A stretch of 64,000 nt of DNA, taken from assembly GCA_038277395.1 (NCBI GenBank), contig CM076193.1:70760252-70824251 (forward strand), in the 5' to 3' direction. A program made the translations under genes and the position numbers. Shown here in pieces: positions 1-10,427 of the stretch; position 1 is the stretch's first letter, and each line of letters begins with the position of its first letter. Under the pieces are notes generated by a model that saw nothing but the letters and a program-made list of their open reading frames with translations, ran no database searches and was not told the DNA's origin. The DNA is from Dryocosmus kuriphilus (taxonomy: Eukaryota > Arthropoda > Insecta > Hymenoptera > Cynipidae).

Positions 1-1458
1 TAATGCACACTATTTATTCAAGATAATTTAATCTATTTTACATGGAATAATATAAGAGCTTCCTATCTTTAAAATCTAACACACCAGAAAGTGACTTGTT
101 GGCACACGGATTAATACAAAGAAAAGTACAAAATATCAGACGTGCAATTCTACTCTAAAGTCTTTCTAATTTTCTTTCAATTTGCTTCTATCTCTTAGTA
201 AATCTGACGGGTCGTTAACCCTGCCTAAATTTATGGTGTCACCGCACTTAAGATTATCTCACTCTCAACACTCATTTATTTCTAACAGAGGTCATTACAT
301 TTTAATTTTGTTTGCACTCATCTTCCATTATGGGGTTTCTATCAATCACCTGTTAATACTTTTACAACTCACAAGTCCTCAAATATTTCTCACTCTGGTT
401 CGTCCCGAAAGAATGGGCTTCCCCAGTGGCTACCTGCACCAGTGGTGCCAGGAGGAGGAGAGGGAGGTTTTCGCTCCTTTGTAGCTTTGTCCCGCACGCG
501 CCAATATTTCCTCACCTGACTTTTGATTTTCGATGAAAGAGAGGATAAATCCCCACTTTATACGAGATCTAAAAGTACAGGAGTCTTGCAATTGTTATAA
601 CATTTATTTTATTCGTGCCAAATTTAGTCATCACTACAATCCAATTATGGATGAAAGTAATGATAAATCATTACTTTTTACCTAATTCTGATTGTAAGCT
701 TGTTTGATATTTATAATTCAATATTTCACTTGGGTCTACAAAGAAGCGAACTTTTTCTCAGATATTCAAGACTTGTACCTTTGGATTTCCTCTTCCTGGC
801 GCACTACCTGTCACTAAGCCCTACCTTTTCCACTCTCACTCACCTTCTTCACTGTCACTTTACATTGATAGATTTATGGGGCTGTCCCCTTAGACACTTC
901 TAAAATGCACGCTGTATTATTTATTATCTAATCCGCACTATTCACTATCGCTACAAGTTATCTTTTTCACACTGATTTTCTTACACGTATTTCGTCTATA
1001 TCTATTTCTCGGGGATTGTCTTTTATTTTACAAAATATCGAAGTTTGCGTTTTCTATTCCTAAAGCCGTGAATCATGGAGCAACAGAAGCGAGAGTAAAT
1101 TATTTTTAGGCAGAAATAGTCTGTTCTGGCAGTCAACAGGGATGAATCCCTGTTTCTCCCAGGCGAGACTGTAAGGGAAGCTGGACCTCCCGATTCTGCT
1201 GCTGCTCCTACAAAAATCCCCGATTTCTCCTTCGCTCGGCCTTTTTATGTTTTCCCCTCGTGCTAACACTCCCACCTCACCCCCGACTTGTGTGGGTGGT
1301 ATGGTCCAGCCTTGCGCGCCTAGCATCCCCTGTAAGTTTGTTGCCGCTTTTTCCAACCGCCAAGGTGTATTTACACGTGCCTACGCACAGGCTTTTTATC
1401 CTATGTTTTGCTCGGCACTGTTTTCACCTATTTTCTATTACACTTGTCACAGTATATA
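1..1458. other. Non-coding left flank of the Polinton
   Basis: I see no convincing gene here. The short open frames lack family motifs and overlap one another. No sequence matches the reverse complement of the stretch beyond the polymerase gene (10428-10800), so no terminal inverted repeat of the neighbouring Polinton is recognisable. The left terminus and a possible integrase gene may lie before position 1, or may have been lost. Confidence 0.5.
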
Positions 1459-2154
1459 TCATTTTTCTAGACTTACAAAACAATCAAAACCCTTTCTATA
1501 TCTGCCTTGATTAATATTTCTATCTTTATCAATTACAACGAACCCATACTTATCACACCAGCAAGCTAGACACATATCCTTAAATTGTAAGAAAGGCGTA
1601 TCAGTAATAACATGATCGTCATATATATGCTTCAGATTCATCTCATCTTGTTTAAATAGTACTAGTAAATTAACATTATCACGTACAAGATGTTTAGGAA
1701 TACGGGCATATGTTTGACTCAAGTAGAAACAATCAACATCCCTGTGTCTACCCATAGAAAAGAATGCTTTTATATTATCCTCCATTTCACATGCTACGTC
1801 ATCAAATACCATTATTGAGTTAGGCCGTGCTTCACCTGGTATCACCACATCCTCATGTTCATTGAAAGGATAGTACTCAACGCCATCTACAGACTGAAGA
1901 ACTTTTTCCAAGAATTTGTATTTCGGCTGATTTAACGATTTCAAGTATACATAAACATTTTCAAATCTTAATCCATTTGGATGTATTAATAGTGTGAGCA
2001 AAGCATTTGTCTTTCCACAGTCGGAGGGTCCACAGAATATTGCTCGTACACTATTTGGTATTAAATGTCCATGCCGTTCTTTCTTTTTTTCATTTTCAAC
2101 TAGCAAATCAAAATTCTCAACTGGTAATTTCACTGGTTGTGCTTCAAACTGCAT
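1459..2154 (-). CDS. FtsK/HerA (A32-like) genome-packaging ATPase
   Basis: This 231-codon frame starts at an ATG and is intact. A Walker A loop (GPSDCGKTN, about residues 41-49) is followed by a Walker B strand ending in two acidic residues (SIMVFDDVA, about 113-121). A downstream GRHRD segment is a candidate sensor/arginine-finger region. This is the pattern of the A32-type packaging ATPases of Polintons, adintoviruses and large DNA viruses, which pump the genome into the preformed capsid. Its length fits Polinton ATPases (roughly 220-270 residues). It is divergent from the capsid block, with only 84 bp between the two ATGs, which suggests a shared promoter. Family knowledge supports the role; activity is not implied. 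Confidence 0.93.
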   Translation of the reverse strand: MQFEAQPVKLPVENFDLLVENEKKKERHGHLIPNSVRAIFCGPSDCGKTNALLTLLIHPNGLRFENVYVYLKSLNQPKYKFLEKVLQSVDGVEYYPFNEHEDVVIPGEARPNSIMVFDDVACEMEDNIKAFFSMGRHRDVDCFYLSQTYARIPKHLVRDNVNLLVLFKQDEMNLKHIYDDHVITDTPFLQFKDMCLACWCDKYGFVVIDKDRNINQGRYRKGFDCFVSLEK

Positions 2155-2238
2155 CTTGACTATGACTGATTGGATAAGCTATAAATATACTGCTTATATA
2201 GGTTGAATCTTCAGTCTGAAAGCATCTCTCAAACAGAT
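2155..2238. promoter_or_regulatory. Divergent promoter between ATPase and PLA2 genes
   Basis: The 84 bp between the two start codons contain TATA-like elements for both directions: ctataaatata near 2180-2190 ahead of the plus-strand PLA2 gene, and cttatatagg (2193-2202), which reads as a TATA box on the opposite strand. This is a sequence-based prediction. Confidence 0.45.
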
Positions 2239-2616
2239 ATGATCGTTCATGAACGAAAAAGAGTCAGTCGTAAAGAAGCTGTGAAGCAGACAAGACGTGG
2301 AAGAGGCTTAGTCAACAAAATCATCAACAACTTGCCATTTGAGTTGTACTTGCCTGGTTACCAGTACTGTGGACCAGGTACTAAGCTAGCAAAACGATTA
2401 ACGCGAGGTGATCCAGGAATCAATCCACTGGATGCAGCTTGCAAAGATCACGATATTGCTTATTCACAAAATAGGGAGAACCTTGAGGCAAGAAACGTAG
2501 CTGATAGAGCACTAGCTGAAAAAGCTTGGGAGCGTGTTCTTGCTAAAGACGCGGGTACATTTGAAAAAGCAGATGCTTGGGGAATAGCAAACACATATTT
2601 AAAACCATATAAATAA
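2239..2616 (+). CDS. Phospholipase A2-domain virion protein (parvovirus VP1u-type)
   Basis: I take the ATG at 2239, giving 125 residues; the open frame continues upstream but without another ATG. A basic N-terminus (ERKRVSRK followed by RRGRG) resembles a nuclear localisation signal. The core has the calcium-loop pattern YCGPGT and the catalytic helix pattern LDAACKDHDIAY, with the His-Asp pair and a Tyr four residues later, the hallmark of the PLA2 fold in parvovirus VP1 unique regions and in Polinton/adintovirus virion proteins. In parvoviruses this enzyme acts on endosomal membranes during entry. By analogy it is probably a minor virion component. It lies 35 bp before the protease gene. 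The frame is open with catalytic residues present. Confidence 0.88.
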   Translation: MIVHERKRVSRKEAVKQTRRGRGLVNKIINNLPFELYLPGYQYCGPGTKLAKRLTRGDPGINPLDAACKDHDIAYSQNRENLEARNVADRALAEKAWERVLAKDAGTFEKADAWGIANTYLKPYK

Positions 2617-2651
2617 GGACTAGGACTTCAGGTCAAAGGGGTAGGACTTAA

Positions 2652-3068
2652 ATGCAAGTCAAAAAACTTAAAGTGAAGTTACCTCATCGAGCATTGACTG
2701 ATGCAGATTTACTTAAATTCGCGAAATCTTTAAAAATACCACATTTTCGAAGTGTTTTTATGCGAAATGAATTGCCAGAAGGTGGGTCACGTAAATATGA
2801 ATGTGCTATTGTTAGCCTTGATGATAGAAAAGGACCAGGAACACACTGGTGTGCCTATAAAAAGATTAACAATAAAGTAATTTATTTTGATAGCTTTGGT
2901 AATCTTCGACCACCTTTGGATCTCTTTAAGTACCTCGGTGTTTGTAGCATAAAGTATAATTATAACAGATATCAAAATTATGATACATTCGTTTGTGGTC
3001 ATTTATGTTTACAATTTCTGTGTAATCAATTAAAATCTAAAAGTATGTATAATCCATATAAGTGTTGA
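2652..3068 (+). CDS. Adenain-like cysteine protease (PRO)
   Basis: This is an intact 138-codon frame with an ATG start. The catalytic set of the adenovirus protease family (C5) is visible: His65 in GTHWCAY, Asp80 in YFDSFG, Gln108, and Cys115 in FVCGHLCL. The seven-residue spacing between Gln108 and Cys115 is the same as between the oxyanion-hole Gln and nucleophilic Cys in adenain. In Polintons this enzyme is expected to process capsid proteins during maturation. It is shorter than adenain (about 200 residues) but typical of Polinton proteases. It sits between the PLA2 and minor capsid genes, with 39 bp to the next ATG. Confidence 0.94.
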   Translation: MQVKKLKVKLPHRALTDADLLKFAKSLKIPHFRSVFMRNELPEGGSRKYECAIVSLDDRKGPGTHWCAYKKINNKVIYFDSFGNLRPPLDLFKYLGVCSIKYNYNRYQNYDTFVCGHLCLQFLCNQLKSKSMYNPYKC

Positions 3069-3107
3069 AATATGTAATATCAAGTCAGTGTAAGGCTAGC
3101 CATCAAC

Positions 3108-3797
3108 ATGGATGATTCATTGACACTAACATTATCGGGAACTTCTTCAATTCTGGAGACGAACTATTTTCCACCGATTGAATTGTCCCCTTACAAAAGT
3201 TATGCGCTCGGTCTTGTTGAATTTCTAACCTTTAATTCAATTCCAAACGTGGATGTTGGTCAAAATAAATTTTATGTGAATAATAAAGAGTACACTATAC
3301 CTACGGGTAGTTATGAGATAAATGACATACAGCGCTATCTGCAGAATGTTTTAGCAACTGAGGGTATTGAAATTCACATCAAGCCAAATAATAATACTCT
3401 GAAAAGTGAAATTTATTGCAATCGAGATATAAATTTTGAATCTGAAGATTCTATTGGTCGTTTGCTGGGATTTTCTCCACGCAGACTAGAAGCTAAAAAG
3501 CTTTATAAATCTGATCGACCAGTATCAATCATAAAAGTGAATGCTCTCAGAGTTGAGTGCAGCATAACTGCAGGTGCATATATTAATGGACAAAAAGTAC
3601 ATACTATTCACGAATTTTTTCCTGTAGTACCACCTGGTTGTAAGATAGTGGAAGTACCTTCTCATGTCATTTACTTACCAGTCGCCGTACAGTCAATAGA
3701 TTATGTACAGCTCCGTATAGTTGACCAAAACGGACACTTGGTTAATTTTCGTGGAGAAGTTATAACAATTAGATTACACATTAAGTCTCTGAAATAA
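3108..3797 (+). CDS. Penton-like minor capsid protein (single jelly roll)
   Basis: This intact 229-codon frame begins at an ATG. The N-terminal part shows conserved Polinton penton segments: a short leader, FPPIEL, then YALGLVEFLTFNSIPNV, and IPTGSYEINDIQRYL near residues 64-78. The rest is rich in alternating hydrophobic strands without membrane segments, as expected of a single jelly-roll protein that fills the capsid vertices. Its place directly after the protease and before the major capsid gene is the usual Polinton order. The assignment rests on recalled family motifs and on gene order. Confidence 0.87.
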   Translation: MDDSLTLTLSGTSSILETNYFPPIELSPYKSYALGLVEFLTFNSIPNVDVGQNKFYVNNKEYTIPTGSYEINDIQRYLQNVLATEGIEIHIKPNNNTLKSEIYCNRDINFESEDSIGRLLGFSPRRLEAKKLYKSDRPVSIIKVNALRVECSITAGAYINGQKVHTIHEFFPVVPPGCKIVEVPSHVIYLPVAVQSIDYVQLRIVDQNGHLVNFRGEVITIRLHIKSLK

Positions 3798-3802
3798 TAA
3801 TA

Positions 3803-3964
3803 ATGGGTATTGTTTTCAATAAGAAGGTTGGTTTTGGCTATAACAAAGTAGCACCATGTCACCAGCTAATCAGTCAACAAAGAGCAGTCAAAGGGCTAAC
3901 ACCTCAAAACGTGCTATTCCTGAAACATCAAGGCCTGGAAGTCAGAAAACGAAGACGCGAATAA
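3803..3964 (+). CDS. Small basic ORF between capsid genes (53 residues)
   Basis: A 53-residue frame starts at the ATG at 3803, five bases after the minor capsid stop codon. It begins MGIVFNKKVGFGYNK and ends in a very basic tail (VRKRRRE). The segment LTPQNVLFLKHQGLEV resembles, from memory, a motif shared by short Polinton ORFs placed just before the major capsid gene. A basic peptide in that position could be a core or minor virion protein, but that role is an inference. A competing longer frame (3856-4071) in another register has no such motif and is likely a shadow. Confidence 0.6.
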   Translation: MGIVFNKKVGFGYNKVAPCHQLISQQRAVKGLTPQNVLFLKHQGLEVRKRRRE

Positions 3965-4027
3965 AGAAATTCAAGATTTTTTGCACCTGCGTTTGTATTT
4001 TTGTTTATCGACGTTTAATTGCTTGCT

Positions 4028-5252
4028 ATGGAAGGGGGAATTTTAAACATTCAAACACCAATCATCTTTGATGAATCAATTGCTCACTGTGAAGTCCATG
4101 CACATCAGCCTTATGCCTCATCAGCTTTCAATAACAGTGATGAAATTCGAATTGCTGTGCAAAACCAAGATCACTGTCTCCTACCAAGCAAAAGTTCACT
4201 TCACGTACACGGAAGATTGGTGAGGGTTGATGGAACACCAGTGACAACTACAGTGTTAGTTTCTAACGCCATCTGTCATTTGTTTGAAGAAGCAAGATAT
4301 GAAATCAACGCAATAGAAATTGATAGAAACAAAAATGTTGGGCTCACTAGCCTCATGAAAAATTATATATCTTTAAATCCCAGCCAATCACGTTACATTG
4401 AAAATACTGGTTGGCTTGAAATAAATAATAAGGACCAATCATTAACCAACGCTACAGGTTATTTTGATGTATCTGTACCTCTTTGCATGATCTTTGGCTT
4501 TGCTGAAGATTATCACAAAGTCATTGGCAATGCTAAACATGAACTTATTTTAACAAGATCAAAAAGTGATGCAAATGCCATCTTGCAAACAGCTCCCAAT
4601 GAGCAGTATAAAATTGAAATTAATAAAGTTGAGTGGCTATTACCCAGCCTTAGATTATCAGATTCACGAAAATTTTAGTTGCTAAAATACATTGAAAAAG
4701 ATCCGTTTATTCCAATCAGTTTTCGATCTTGGGAATTGTATGAATATCCTCTACTTCCAACTACTTCAAACCATGTTTGGACTGTAAAAACATCAGCACA
4801 ATTGGAAAAACCGAGATTTTGTTATACTAGGTTTCCAAACAAACAGAAAAAATAATACTAATATAAACTCTAGTCACTTTGATCATTGCAATCTAACTAA
4901 TGCAAAACTATTTTTGAACGATCAGTGTTATCCTTATGGTAATTTAAATCTCAATATTAATCAAAATCAGTATGCTCTACTTTACGAAATGTACACAAAC
5001 TTTCAAGCTAATTACTATGGCAAGGAATCGCAACCATTGTTATCGAGAGGGGAATTTATAGAGCATGCGCCTCTAATTGTTATTGATTGTTCTAAACAAA
5101 ATGAGTCACTGAAATATGGACCAGTTGATGTTCGTCTAGAATTTCAAACTAGTGAAAATTTTCCGGCTCAAACTTCAGCATATTGCTTAATTTTACATGA
5201 TCGTATAATTGAATATAAACCAATAAGTGGTAGTGTGAAAAAATTGGTATAA
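4028..5252 (+). pseudogene. Major capsid protein (double jelly roll), broken
   Basis: The reading frame starts at the ATG at 4028; the open frame upstream of it has no ATG. Recognisable Polinton MCP segments include HAHQPYASSAFNNSDEIRI near the N-terminus and a conserved FEEARYEIN segment further on. Length over both frames is about 408 codons, short for a Polinton MCP. Two lesions are visible: an in-frame TAG at 4676-4678, and a one-base shift in the A-rich run near 4850-4856, after which the frame of 4857-5252 carries the C-terminal part (NLNINQNQYALLYEMYTNF). The protein would have formed the hexon-like capsomers. As it stands the gene could only make a fragment. Confidence 0.87.
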
Positions 5253-5291
5253 AAACTGTAACTAGGCTGAAATAGTTTAGTTGAATTCATT

Positions 5292-5798
5292 ATGGAGTAC
5301 GTGGTGGACCTGCAGGGTTTCAAGTTACCTGTAAACAAATTTGTATTGAAAGAATTGGCTATATTACCAATCAATGATAATAATGGTGCTGTCACAAAGC
5401 CATATACTTTTCTCTTTCAATCACCCTGCAAGTGGAACTGCGTCCCATTAGAATATAAGTCTATGAACATTTGGGTAGAGTAAAATCATCATGGAATACC
5501 TTGGAATTCTGGTAATTTGCCATATACTTTAATGCCTGTAATCCTCGAGAACGTTTTGAAAGATGCAACAAAAATTTATGTTAAAGGATTAGAGAAAAAG
5601 AATTGGTTGAAACAATTTGTAAAAATGTCAACTGAAATTGTTGATATGCATGATTTGAACTGCCCATCGCTACGTGTATTGCGTGAAATATTTTTAATTA
5701 AGGATATTGAATGTACACATCATCATTATATGTATAAGAAAAGTTATTTTAATTGTGCATTTGAAAATGTAATCTTGTTGAAAAACTGGATGTCTTAG
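5292..5798 (+). pseudogene. Unassigned Polinton-associated ORF (168 codons, one nonsense codon)
   Basis: A single frame runs from the ATG at 5292 to the stop at 5796-5798, interrupted by one in-frame TAA at 5481-5483. It begins MEYVVDLQGFKLPVNKFVLK. The second half contains KDATKIYVKGLEKKNWL, LNCPSLRVLRE and a Cys/His-containing tail ending in VILLKNWMS. I recall similar proteins as uncharacterised repeat-associated ORFs in insect genomes but cannot assign a function. The mix of IYVKG and a CPSL segment might suggest a nuclease-like fold, which is speculation. It is the last gene of the plus-strand block. Confidence 0.6.
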
Positions 5799-6400
5799 AG
5801 AAGTTTTTCTAGAATTGCTTTTAAGTTATAGAGATAAGAAAATCATATATATATGCTTAATTATAGAATACTTACTTTTTTTTAAAAAAGAATAATGTAA
5901 TAATATTTTATTAAATAAAAAGAAATTGAAACGAAATTGGTCTTCTTCTTTTATCGAGTTTCTTTTCTTCCCATTATAATAATAATAGCAGCAGTAGTAG
6001 TAAAATAAGCAATTTGATGTAGGTCAAGAAACAGCGTTGTTTCTCTTAAGAAAAAAGCCTTGACTTCTCTCTCAACTAGTCGACACTCGGCAGCGTGATA
6101 ATAGAAATGGATCAGGTTACATCTGATTGCTGTGCTAAGGAAAGAATGTCATGCATTGAACTTTTAGGTAAATGAATTGGAATTAAAACCGATGAGTTTA
6201 TTTGAAATGATTTTCAAGTCGCATTAATTAAAAAAGACAGCAATTTTAATTTTAATAATAATAATAATCTTTTTCATTTTTTATTTTCAAACTGATTGTA
6301 TTTTTTACAAAATTCTATTTTTGCCTACTTTACATACATATGAATTCAACTCTCATTCTTCCACTCACATATTTACATCACATACACACACACACCCGCA
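5799..6400. other. AT-rich spacer between convergent genes
   Basis: There is no gene here. The stretch is AT-rich with several AATAAA-like words (for example near 5914-5921), suitable for polyadenylation of the plus-strand block, and a short (CA)n run near 6383-6396. Confidence 0.55.
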
Positions 6401-6646
6401 GCGCTTTCTTCGCTTCACTTGCCGCCTTATAATAATAATTAAATATAATACAATAAGAACCTCGGTGTCTCAAATGTGTCTATACAATTTATTATGATAC
6501 AAAAACTATACATTTGTTACACAGCGCTTTCTTCGCTTCACTTGCAGTCTTATAATAATAATTAAATATAATACAATAAGAACCTCGGTGTTCTAAATGT
6601 GTCTATACAATTTATTATAATACAAAAACTATATATTTATTTGTAC
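6401..6646. repeat. 123-bp tandem duplication at the polymerase 3' end
   Basis: Two copies start with gcgctttcttcgcttcactt at 6401 and 6524, so the period is 123 bp. Both continue through the same segment ending in caatttattat. The second copy runs into the last codons of the minus-strand polymerase (stop near 6629), so the duplication probably arose from the polymerase 3' end and its downstream region. Confidence 0.8.
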
Positions 6647-9600
6647 ATTATCGTCCACTTCCATGGGTTCGTACGTTTTATTTTTATAACCCCATGGAAG
6701 AGTCCCAGTTTGACCAGGGATAAGAACACGCTTATCATCATACCAACTAAGTGCAATCTTGTCCTGTTTAATAGATTGCACTTCATGTTTTCTACTTCGG
6801 ATTAGATTTTGAGTTCGGATCAGAGTTTGGCAAGATATGAGAGAGTGCTTATAGTCCTCGAATGTTATTGTTCTTAAAGTAGAACCTTTTACACCCTTAG
6901 CTTTCTTTTTCTCTCCCTCTTCACCCAAAACTTTGTATGCATATAATTTTGCCCTCAAACCAACAAATTCTGTTATGATTTTCCCATTAAGTTCATCCGT
7001 CATCAAACCCAACACTTTTTTATTTAGAAGGCGTATTCCGTAAACATTATTTGGCGAATAGTCCGAAGTATCAAATTTGTGTGAATCTCTTTTAATATAA
7101 TCGTAAACGTTGGGAACTGCGAATTGATATATTAAACTATCTGTGTCTGTATACAATAATTTTGCATCATTACCAAACGTGTTCTGAATGTAATTATAGT
7201 GGAAATCATAAATTATTGTTTTGGTAGATCAAGAATCGTGAATCCTGTATAAATTGGTTTATTGAAATTAATTTTTATTTTATCCATTTCAATGATAACC
7301 ATTTCTTCACCGAATATGCTGCTGCAGCTATGGAAATTTGATTTAGCGATTAAATTTTTCGCTCCATACCTCCCCTCCCATTTTGATACAAACCTTACAT
7401 CTTTGTGCTTTCTCACATTTTCCATAGTTTTACCAAAAACAGAATTGTTCATTAATTTGTAAAAATTTTTCTCAAATTCATTTTTTGGTGCTTTCCTACA
7501 GTTTGTATTTAAGTCAATGTAATCTTTTAACCATGGTTTTTGTTTAAATTGCAATACTCTATGGATTTTTGTCAGCTTCATTCCCAATGATAAATACTGT
7601 TTCAAATTTCTATAATGAATCACATAATTTTTCTTTGGTAGCAAATTTGGTACTAACTTGGGTGTTGTGGATTTTAGGATGGGAGGTATGAAGTGTTCTG
7701 GACATAAAGGTAAGTCTTTATGTAAATCATCGAGCTCCTCGGGATATTTTAGATCTACCTCTAAAATATAACCTTCTGGTGAATCATCAGGAATATTGAA
7801 AAAGTTTGGTTCATTTTCAAAATTTTCAAACCACTCAAAATCTTTATATGGCAAAAATTCACTCATAGCCGCACCATATTGATCGTTAATATCAAAATAC
7901 ATAATATAAGATTCTGGTTCATTTGGATTGAAATCTGAGCCCATAAATCTATTGTTGGCTTTGGCATATCTATTTGAACATTGGGAAACCCCGCCTCGAA
8001 TTCCTTTTTCAATAAATAACAGCTTTTCTACATCAGTAAACAATTCAAGCTCAATGCCGCTATATTTTAACATTGCATCAAAAGCGAGTCCCGGTGCTGT
8101 GTAATAGTGTAATAGATCTAAGTTGTATGTGGAAAAACAAGTTTTTCTAAAACTTTGAAAAATATCAGCCAAAAGTAAAACATCTGTTTTTAAATGTAAG
8201 TCAGAGTATTCGCCCAAAGTTTTCAAATTAGATGTTTCCCATACTTTACAGGCATGTTGATAATCCTGTTCTGAAATATCAGAATCATTTAATTTGGAAT
8301 AAAAAGCTTCTCTCGGCGGTAATTGTTTTTCCTGCAATTTTTGCCAACAGTCAATATAATCATAAGGAAAACCCCCTTTTCTTGTCAATAAATTAAATTC
8401 GTCATTATTCTTGCAGTATTTTCTTTAATTTTTTTCTCATCATTATTTAGGTATGATGCCAACTTTTCAAGACTACTAGGCATAAATCTAAAAGAGTCAA
8501 TAAATCGAAGCTTTACATTTGCGCCTTCCACATGTTTTGTAAAAGATATATATTTTTCTTTGTTAATCGGTAATAATTGAATGCCACCTTCGAAACTTGT
8601 AGCTAAGTCTTTTATAATAAAATGCGCATCATATCCAGACAAGTTGTGTAAAACTACAGGAATCACATGTGAGTCTTTATAGTTAATATTACAACCCGGA
8701 TGACTTGCACCGCGATATTTACCAGTGAAATGATCATGATCGCGATGTTTAATTTCACCATCATTTGAAAAAGGTTTTTCACAAATGTGACAATTTTTTG
8801 CCGTTTGGAATTCTCGCTCTTGTTGCAATGTTAAAGTGTCCATTGGGATAATATTTTTTATACGAGAATCTACTTCATCAGACACTCGTTTTAATTCTGT
8901 CATAAACCATTTTATACAATCTTCCCCTCGATGAACTGTAAGCTCAGACAATGAGTCATCATAATTACATTGTAAATAAAATGCTACACTTGTTGGTACA
9001 TGTTTTTGATAATTGGGTGATTGTATGTTTGAATTTTTTTCTAATAAACACTCAATATCAGCGTAAATACAAAATGGAACTTTTTCTTTATATCTATGAT
9101 TTTTAAATTTTAATATTCTATTTTTTTCAGTTGGCATTACTGCCCTACATTTATTCATATTCTCGCAGCCCAGTTTATGAATATTAAAAGACTTTTCAAA
9201 TTTAAAATGACACAAACATCTGTCACAGAACAAAGTCTTATAATGATCTTTTGTAAGTTGTGAACTGACTAATCTAGATAAATCTTTGATCCATGCGAAA
9301 TGGTAAACAGCATCACATGTGGTAAGATCAACATAATTATCACCAATATAATCCTCATCGTCTACATCAATTTCTGTATTTTCAACCATAAGAAGGTGAA
9401 TTGTTGGCTTGTCAGATTTAAATTGACTTAAATATAGCGGAACAATTTCTTCCTTCTTACAATTTTCATAGGACTCTACACCATAAACGTTTATACTTAA
9501 ATTATTTAATTTCTCAAATTTTTCAATATCGTGTAAAGTAATGGGAAATTTGATTTCATCATACTTTAAATTTTTACTGTTGAAATGCGGATAAGAACTA

Positions 9601-10427
9601 GTACGATCTCCATTAAATTTAGCTGGATACAGAGCAGCTATTACTGACCATAGAAAACAAAACTGATCATTATTTTGAATAATCACCACTGCTCTTTTAT
9701 CTTTTATAAATTTTGGTAATTGTATACAAGTTGAGAATCCTGCTGAAAGGAGTGTATATTTATTAAAATTTACGTTTAAGTTAATAATTTCTTTTAATCT
9801 CCAATTAGATTTTTTTTGCTGAAACTCTTCAACCTTAACTAACAGTTTCTCTCTGACACTCCTTTCGAACCATTCCCCAATATCTGTAAATTCGAGAATA
9901 ACCTCATTTTTAGTATTAAAGAATTTAATTTCCTCTATTTCCCTACCCTCTTCTAATGTGCTGAACTTTGCGGCTAAAATTACATTGACTTTTAAACCCC
10001 CCATAATTTTTAGTGTGTTTTTTATTCTAGCATTAATCATTTTCTTTGCGTTATCTAGAAAGCTATTCAGATCCTTGTGGATTAAATTGATTACCAAACC
10101 TGTTCGAATTCGAGCTTTAAATGCTGTTTCTATATCTTTCCACCTGATTTTTTCCTTGTCATCAGCTTCGTTGATGCCTGATCCTCTTCTCTGCAATTTT
10201 TTAAATCTTCTGTTCCTTGCTTTCATAATTCCCGTCGTAGCTAGAATTTTGTTCTTTTCGCCTAGAGAAAGGTTTTTTCCTCTTCTCAAAATTTTATTTA
10301 GCAGCCGGATGTTCTGGGTGCCGCCTCGAATCCAGAAGTTAATTTCCTCGAATGTGGCATCTTCTTGCAAGAGTTCATATGCCTCGACCATCAATTGAAC
10401 AAGTCTCTTACATTGGTTGGAATTCAT
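6629..10427 (-). pseudogene. Protein-primed family B DNA polymerase, two frameshifts
   Basis: Three minus-strand frames (10427-8385, 8388-7213, and one ending at 6629) together make one protein of roughly 1260 residues. Landmarks in order: a long N-terminal region with FCFLWSVIAALYP; exonuclease motif YADIECLLEK; an endonuclease-VII-like zinc/His cluster (CHICEKPF ... HRDHDHFTGKYRG); exonuclease motif NLSGYDAHFI; polymerase motif A YFDINDQYGAAM; motif B NNSVFGKTMEN; motif C YTDTDSL. This is the Polinton/adintovirus polymerase architecture. Register changes by one base near 8385-8400 and near 7205-7215. The ATG at 10427 is the only good start. The gene is inactive as assembled. Confidence 0.92.

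Noticed and set aside
182..1510. Several short open frames on both strands left of the ATPase gene
   Set aside because: They overlap one another, many start without ATG, and none shows a family motif.
1994..2206. Plus-strand frame inside the ATPase gene
   Set aside because: Antisense shadow of a well supported gene.
3856..4071. 71-codon frame between the capsid genes
   Set aside because: Low-complexity composition in another register than the 53-codon ORF at 3803, which has the better start and motif.
9958..10398. 146-codon hydrophobic plus-strand frame
   Set aside because: It is antisense to the polymerase N-terminal region; hydrophobicity comes from the complement of Lys/Glu codons.
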